63,659 nt of DNA. Origin: Streptomyces gilvus (GTDB lineage Bacteria; Actinomycetota; Actinomycetes; Streptomycetales; Streptomycetaceae). Numbering within the stretch: the stretch's first letter is position 1; each line of letters opens with the position of its first letter. Below, one piece after another: positions 60,065-63,659 of this stretch. Under the pieces are notes generated by a model, which was not told the origin of the DNA, did not search any database, and was given only the letters and a program-made list of their open reading frames with translations. Both the position numbers and the translations under genes were made by a program. Location: positions 1 through 63,659 of the forward strand of contig NZ_JAKWBE010000038.1 in NCBI RefSeq assembly GCF_022513565.1, read 5' to 3'.

Positions 60065-61318
60065 GTGCACGAGGACCGGCCCGCGGGTCGGCATGCCGCC
60101 AATCCGTCCGGCAGCCTCTTTCGGCGAATCTATGCTCCACGCGCGAGTGATGCGCTGGCCTTTTCCATGTCCACCTACGCGATGCCGCTGTTGGTACTGA
60201 CCATTACCAGTTCGGCGTCACTGACGGGCCTCGCGTTCGCCCTGGAATGGACCCCGCGCATCGCCGCGTTCGTCCTCGCCGGGAACGTGGTGGACCGGCG
60301 CGGCGCGGCCATCGTGTGCTTCCTCGCGTCCCTCGGACGGGCCACGGTGGTGGCGGTCTCGGCGGTCGCCCTGATCATCCTGCCGCGGGGCTCCACGGAG
60401 ACAGCGCTCATCCTGGTGCTGGCGGCCGTGACCGGAACGCTCTCCCAGTTCGGATTCGTCGCCAACGAGGCCGTCGGCGCGGTCGTCACCCGACGAGGGG
60501 CGGTGCGGCCCCATGGCATCCAGGCGGTCCTCGTCGGCATCGACCAGACGGCCACGGTCGTCGGTCCGTTGCTCGCCGGTTTCCTGCTGCTGGCCGGACC
60601 CGGATGGATGCTCGGATGTCTGAGCGCGGTGTCCTTGGTCGCGGCCGTGCTCGGTCTGCAGACGCCGCCGACTCCGCTGCGCGCCGCGTCCACGAACGGC
60701 GCGGGACAGCTCGGCGGACTGCGGAAAGGCATGCGCACTCTGCTCCAACTGCCCGCGCTGGGCTGGCTCGTGGCCGGACTGACCTGCTCGAACCTCGCCC
60801 TCGGTCTGCTGCAGTCCGCCAGCCCCGTGATCGTCGTGGAGACGTTCCACCGCTCCTCCGCCAGCGTGGGCACCATGTGGTCCGCCGCCGCGGTGGCGAC
60901 CCTGCTGGCGATCACCTGCTGCCGTCTCGCGCTGAGCCGGCTCGACCTGTGGGCGGTGGGCGTGGTGTCCGCGACGCTCGCCTCCGCGGCCTGTCTGGCC
61001 GTCCCCCAGGCGCCGTCCTACGCCTCCTACACCATCCTGGTGGCGATCTTCATGGCCGGGGACGGCGGCCTCACCGTCGTGTTGCGCACGGTGCGCTCCG
61101 TGGTCATCCCGTCCACGGCACTCGGCGCCACACTCTCGCTGACCATGCTGATCCTGCTGCTGCCGTTCCCCGCGGCCGGTGTTCTCGTCGCCATCACTCC
61201 GCCGGCGCACCTCGGCCGCGTCCTCATGGCCTGCGCCGTCGTCCAGGCCGTCGCCCTGCTCGTCACCTTCACCCGGCTCCGCAAGGCACCGGCTCTGCGC
61301 CTGGTCGCCGCCCGGTGA
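60065..61318 (+). CDS. MFS transporter
   Basis: About 417 residues with twelve predicted membrane helices. The first (RIYAPRASDALAFSMSTYAM) begins near residue 22, and the loop 2-3 region reads NVVDRRGAAIVC, a degenerate MFS signature. The best-known relatives are drug or metabolite exporters of the enterobactin-exporter-like group. The start is uncertain: GTG at 60065 was taken, while a TTG five codons upstream is possible. It is followed, on the same strand, by an HTH-MarR regulator with its own promoter, which may control it. Confidence 0.87.
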   Translation: MHEDRPAGRHAANPSGSLFRRIYAPRASDALAFSMSTYAMPLLVLTITSSASLTGLAFALEWTPRIAAFVLAGNVVDRRGAAIVCFLASLGRATVVAVSAVALIILPRGSTETALILVLAAVTGTLSQFGFVANEAVGAVVTRRGAVRPHGIQAVLVGIDQTATVVGPLLAGFLLLAGPGWMLGCLSAVSLVAAVLGLQTPPTPLRAASTNGAGQLGGLRKGMRTLLQLPALGWLVAGLTCSNLALGLLQSASPVIVVETFHRSSASVGTMWSAAAVATLLAITCCRLALSRLDLWAVGVVSATLASAACLAVPQAPSYASYTILVAIFMAGDGGLTVVLRTVRSVVIPSTALGATLSLTMLILLLPFPAAGVLVAITPPAHLGRVLMACAVVQAVALLVTFTRLRKAPALRLVAAR

Positions 61319-61336
61319 CGAGGAGCGGCCCGCTCG

Positions 61337-61366
61337 TTGCATTTTAAGAACCGTGAACGCTATGCT
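61337..61366 (+). promoter_or_regulatory. Promoter of the HTH-MarR gene
   Basis: TTGCAT (61337-61342) and TATGCT (61361-61366) are separated by 18 bp, a good match to a housekeeping (HrdB-type) promoter. An RNA starting near 61373 would place the GAGGGGAG ribosome site and the ATG at 61401 within a short leader. Confidence 0.6.
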
Positions 61367-61400
61367 CGGGCGCCGCAAGGAAGACCGAGGGGAGACCGGG

Positions 61401-62132
61401 ATGCCCGGAGGCAGGCTCACTCAGCCGGAGCGCCAGCAGATCGCGACGGGGCTGGCCGACGGGCTCGCCTACGCGGAGATCGCCCGGCGTCTCGACCGCC
61501 CCACCTCGACGATCACGCGCGAGGTGATGCGCAACGGCGGCCCCACGGCCTACCGCGCCGACCTGGCCCACCGCGCCACCGAGCGCCGCGCCCACCGCCG
61601 CAGGCAGACGGCCCCCCGGGGACCCCGGGCGGCCCAGCCGGCCCAGGGGCGCGACAGCGAGGCCGTACGCGAGTACGAGGAGACCTTCACCACACTCCTG
61701 ATGCAGCAGGGCCTGCCCAAGATGATGTCCCGGGTGCTGACCTGCCTGTACACCACCGACGCGGGCAGCCTCACCGCGTCCGAACTCGTCCAGCGGCTCG
61801 ACGTCAGCCCCGCGTCCGTCTCCAAGGCGACGGCGTTCCTCGAAAGCCAGGGCCTCATCCGCCGGGAACGCGACGAACGCCGCCGCGACCGTTACCTCGT
61901 CGACAACGACGTCTTCTTCACCGGCATGATCGCCGCCGCCCGGTCCAACGCCGACCTCGCCAAGACCGCACGGCAGGGCGTCGGCCTCCTCGGTCCCGAC
62001 ACACCCGCCGCCGTCCGCCTCGAGAACATCGCCCGCTTCGTGGACTTCGTCGCCGAGAGCATGATGCGCGCCGCGGAACAGGCGCGCGACATCCTCTACG
62101 CTCAGCCCGAACCGGCCTCGGACGACGACTAG
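61401..62132 (+). CDS. Transcriptional regulator with N-terminal HTH and MarR/GbsR-like domain
   Basis: A 243-residue protein with two DNA-binding regions. The first (RLTQPERQQIATGLADGLAY, then AEIARRLDRPTSTITREVMR) is of the IS30/Tra8 helix-turn-helix kind. The second (SELVQRLDVSPASVSKATAF and RRERDERRRDRYLV wing) is a MarR/GbsR winged helix. The ATG at 61401 was chosen because GAGGGGAG lies seven bases before it. It probably regulates the MFS exporter located just upstream. The ligand is unknown. Confidence 0.87.
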   Translation: MPGGRLTQPERQQIATGLADGLAYAEIARRLDRPTSTITREVMRNGGPTAYRADLAHRATERRAHRRRQTAPRGPRAAQPAQGRDSEAVREYEETFTTLLMQQGLPKMMSRVLTCLYTTDAGSLTASELVQRLDVSPASVSKATAFLESQGLIRRERDERRRDRYLVDNDVFFTGMIAAARSNADLAKTARQGVGLLGPDTPAAVRLENIARFVDFVAESMMRAAEQARDILYAQPEPASDDD

Positions 62133-62162
62133 CCACCCCGGTTGACGCGGACGGTCGCCGCG

Positions 62163-63227
62163 TCAGGTGGCGCGGGGCTGCAGCAGGCCCGGGTGGGACG
62201 GTGGGGGCGCGGTCGAGGCGCGGACGACGAGTTCGACCGGTGGCTCGCTCGCGGGCGGGAGTTCGGCGCCGGGCTCCTCGATGGTGTGCACGAGCAGCCG
62301 GACGCCTTCCCGCGCGGCGGCGGCGAAGGGCTGCCGTACGGTGGTCAGCGGCGGGGAGACGTAGGCGAAGACCGGGTTGCCGTCGAAGCCGACGACGCTG
62401 ATGTCCTGCGGTACCCGCCGGCCCGCTTCCCGCAGGGCGTGGATCAGCCCGATGGCCATCTCGTCGCCCCCGGCGAAGACCGCGGTCACCGAGGTGTCCG
62501 AGGCCAGCGCCTGCCCCGCCGCGTATCCGGAGGCGGCCGACCAGTCGCCGTTGAGCAGCGGCGGCTCGTACGCGCCGCGTGCGGCCAGCGCCGCGCGCCA
62601 GCCCTCGATACGGTCCCTGGTGGCGTACCACTGCCGGGGACCGGCCAGATGATGGACGGTCTGGTGGCCGAGGCCCAGCAGGTGTTCCGTGGCCGCCCGC
62701 GCCAGCCGGCGCGCGCCCACGCTCACGGTCACCGTCCGGGTGGCGGTGAACGAGGGCGGCGCTCCCAGGAAGAGGACCGGCACGTCGACGCGCAGCGGGA
62801 CGTCCCCCTTCACCACGGGTTCGGACACGATGACGCCGTCCACACCCTGCTCGAGCAGCGAGCCCAGGGCGCCGGCGATGCCCTCCGGATCACCGTCGGG
62901 CGTGTTGACCACGCGGAGCGCGTAGCCTGCGTCCCGTACCGCCTGTTCGATGTGCACGAGCAACGAGGCCGTTCCGTATCCCGCCGTCCCCAGGGCGACG
63001 ACGCCCAGGGAGCGGGTGCGCCCGGACGCCAGGGCGCGGGCCGCGTGGTTCAGCCGGTAGCCGAGCTCCTCGGCAGCGGCCAGGACGCGCCGCCGGGCCT
63101 CCTGCGAGACGTACGGCTCATCGTTGAGGACGCGCGAGACCGTCTTGCGCGAGACCCCGGCCAGCCGGGCCACGTCCGCACTGCGCGGCACAGGGGAAGC
63201 CACGTCACGGTCCGCCCCTGATGTCAT
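62163..63227 (-). CDS. LacI-family transcriptional regulator
   Basis: A 354-residue complete LacI/GalR protein. The helix-turn-helix is SADVARLAGVSRKTVSRVLN (about residues 16-35), with a YRLNHAARALASGRT hinge. The sensor has LGLGHQTVHHLAGP and VFAGGDEMAIGLIHALREAG. AGGAGG lies six bases before the ATG. It is divergent from a sugar-binding lipoprotein gene. The 16-bp palindrome CAGACCGCGCGGTCTG lies 23 bp before its own start. Confidence 0.93.
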   Translation of the reverse strand: MTSGADRDVASPVPRSADVARLAGVSRKTVSRVLNDEPYVSQEARRRVLAAAEELGYRLNHAARALASGRTRSLGVVALGTAGYGTASLLVHIEQAVRDAGYALRVVNTPDGDPEGIAGALGSLLEQGVDGVIVSEPVVKGDVPLRVDVPVLFLGAPPSFTATRTVTVSVGARRLARAATEHLLGLGHQTVHHLAGPRQWYATRDRIEGWRAALAARGAYEPPLLNGDWSAASGYAAGQALASDTSVTAVFAGGDEMAIGLIHALREAGRRVPQDISVVGFDGNPVFAYVSPPLTTVRQPFAAAAREGVRLLVHTIEEPGAELPPASEPPVELVVRASTAPPPSHPGLLQPRAT

Positions 63228-63249
63228 GAATCCTCCTGGATCACAGATC

Positions 63250-63265
63250 CAGACCGCGCGGTCTG
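63250..63265. promoter_or_regulatory. 16-bp palindromic operator of the LacI gene
   Basis: CAGACCGCGCGGTCTG is a perfect palindrome with a central CG, as LacI/GalR operators usually have. A partial copy (GATCGCGCGGTC) follows at 63266. Autoregulation by the adjacent LacI protein is the natural inference. Confidence 0.6.
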
Positions 63266-63462
63266 ATCGCGCGGTCATGTCTACGCAGCAAGCGGCCATC
63301 CGTCAAGGGTCGTTACGACCGCTCCGGGCCGCCCCCAGGCGCTCCAAGACCTTCGGGGCCAGGCACTCTCCAGGGCGGACGGCATCCTCTCCCTCGTAGG
63401 GGATCGAACACATGGCCTTGACAGTGCCCCCACACAACGCTCACTCTTCCCTGGCATCCACA

Positions 63463-63488
63463 CGATCGCGTTTGTGCGATCGCGTTTG
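63463..63488 (+). repeat. Tandem 12-bp repeats before the binding-protein gene
   Basis: CGATCGCGTTTG occurs twice with a 14-bp period (63463-63474 and 63477-63488). Each contains CGATCG. They lie 38-63 bp before the ATG, where a repressor would block the rightward promoter. Confidence 0.55.
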
Positions 63489-63526
63489 ATTCTGGTCCTT
63501 TGTGGACCGCGTGTCAGGAGCCGTAC

Positions 63527-63659
63527 ATGGACCTCTCCCCCTCGGGTCTCTCTCTTCCTTCGCCCAGCCGGCGCAGTGTGCTGCGTGGTGTGGGTGGTGC
63601 CGCGCTGCTCGCCGGTGCGGGCATTCCGTTGCTGAGCGCGTGTGGCTCGGGCAGCGGCG
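63527..63659 (+). CDS. Sugar-binding lipoprotein (ABC transporter), 5' part only
   Basis: The first 44 codons of a gene cut by the window end. The N-terminus has a twin-arginine motif (PSRRSVLRGVGGAALLAG) and a lipobox ending LLSACGSG, the standard start of Streptomyces family-1 solute-binding proteins. AGGAG precedes the ATG. The divergent LacI gene and the repeats at 63463-63488 suggest sugar-controlled expression. The ligand domain is outside the window. Confidence 0.82.
   Translation, partial: MDLSPSGLSLPSPSRRSVLRGVGGAALLAGAGIPLLSACGSGSG

Larger units (their letters stand above)
63228..63526. promoter_or_regulatory. Divergent control region between LacI gene and binding-protein gene
   Basis: 299 bp carrying the palindrome at 63250-63265 and two direct CGATCGCGTTTG repeats at 63463-63488. 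No gene between them was recognised. A rightward ribosome site (AGGAG) ends the region. Confidence 0.6.

Noticed and set aside
1..63659. CRISPR arrays, tRNA or rRNA genes, insertion sequences
   Set aside because: No regularly spaced repeats, no tRNA cloverleaf or GGTTCGA-type arm, no rRNA blocks and no transposase were seen; the IS30-like HTH at 61401 belongs to a regulator.

Overview
The window reads as chromosomal DNA from a Streptomyces. The evidence is very high GC, pervasive GTG starts, a whiE-type spore pigment cluster, several SpoIIE-type phosphatases, Tat/lipoprotein sugar-binding proteins without a dedicated ATPase gene, LacI regulators, and only one in-frame TTA codon found. All calls were made by reading the sequence; no database search was run.

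Layout. (1) 0.2-8.5 kb: a LacI regulator divergent from a Gfo/Idh/MocA dehydrogenase with paired operator-like sites, a lysozyme-fold protein, an inositol-phosphatase homologue, an L,D-transpeptidase followed by a stranded NPCBM tail, a permease/TIGR03943 pair and a hotdog dehydratase. (2) 8.5-12.4 kb: a sugar ABC operon (two permeases, one binding protein) headed by a LacI-type sensor that lacks its DNA-binding domain. (3) 12.4-17.8 kb: a PAS/GAF/SpoIIE/HATPase phosphatase, a secreted phosphodiesterase and a beta-helix protein.

(4) 17.9-27.5 kb: the spore pigment locus. On the minus strand run ORFI, cupin, KS-alpha, KS-beta, ACP, aromatase and cyclase, largely joined by 4-nt overlaps. A convergent O-methyltransferase lies at the end. 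A FAD monooxygenase of the whiE-ORFVIII kind sits upstream, but a class F sortase and a repeat-bearing surface protein lie between it and the core. (5) 27.6-35 kb: a Na+/Ca2+ exchanger gene broken by two single-base shifts, YihY, PrpE, dihydrolipoyl dehydrogenase and a P1 peptidase.

(6) 34.4-45.5 kb: a stress/signalling block with an anti-sigma-type kinase, a STAS antagonist, two more SpoIIE phosphatases, and a three-gene set (PLP amino acid decarboxylase, GCS2 ligase, class II glutamine amidotransferase) that could make and unmake gamma-glutamyl compounds. (7) 45.6-52.2 kb: secreted polysaccharide enzymes (beta-helix/F5-8C/CBM6 protein, GH97, jelly-roll lyase). An internally deleted SGNH esterase precedes the lyase gene, and the region contains operator-like dyads and the TTA codon.

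(8) 52.2-63.7 kb: an Imm5-like orphan, remnants of an isomerase and of an LLM oxidoreductase, small and large membrane proteins, methyltransferase, VOC and cold-shock proteins, an MFS exporter with an HTH-MarR regulator, and a LacI regulator divergent from a sugar-binding lipoprotein cut by the window edge. The number of gene remnants suggests an actively rearranging region, or in part a draft-quality assembly. The window also opens on G15/C21 homopolymers.
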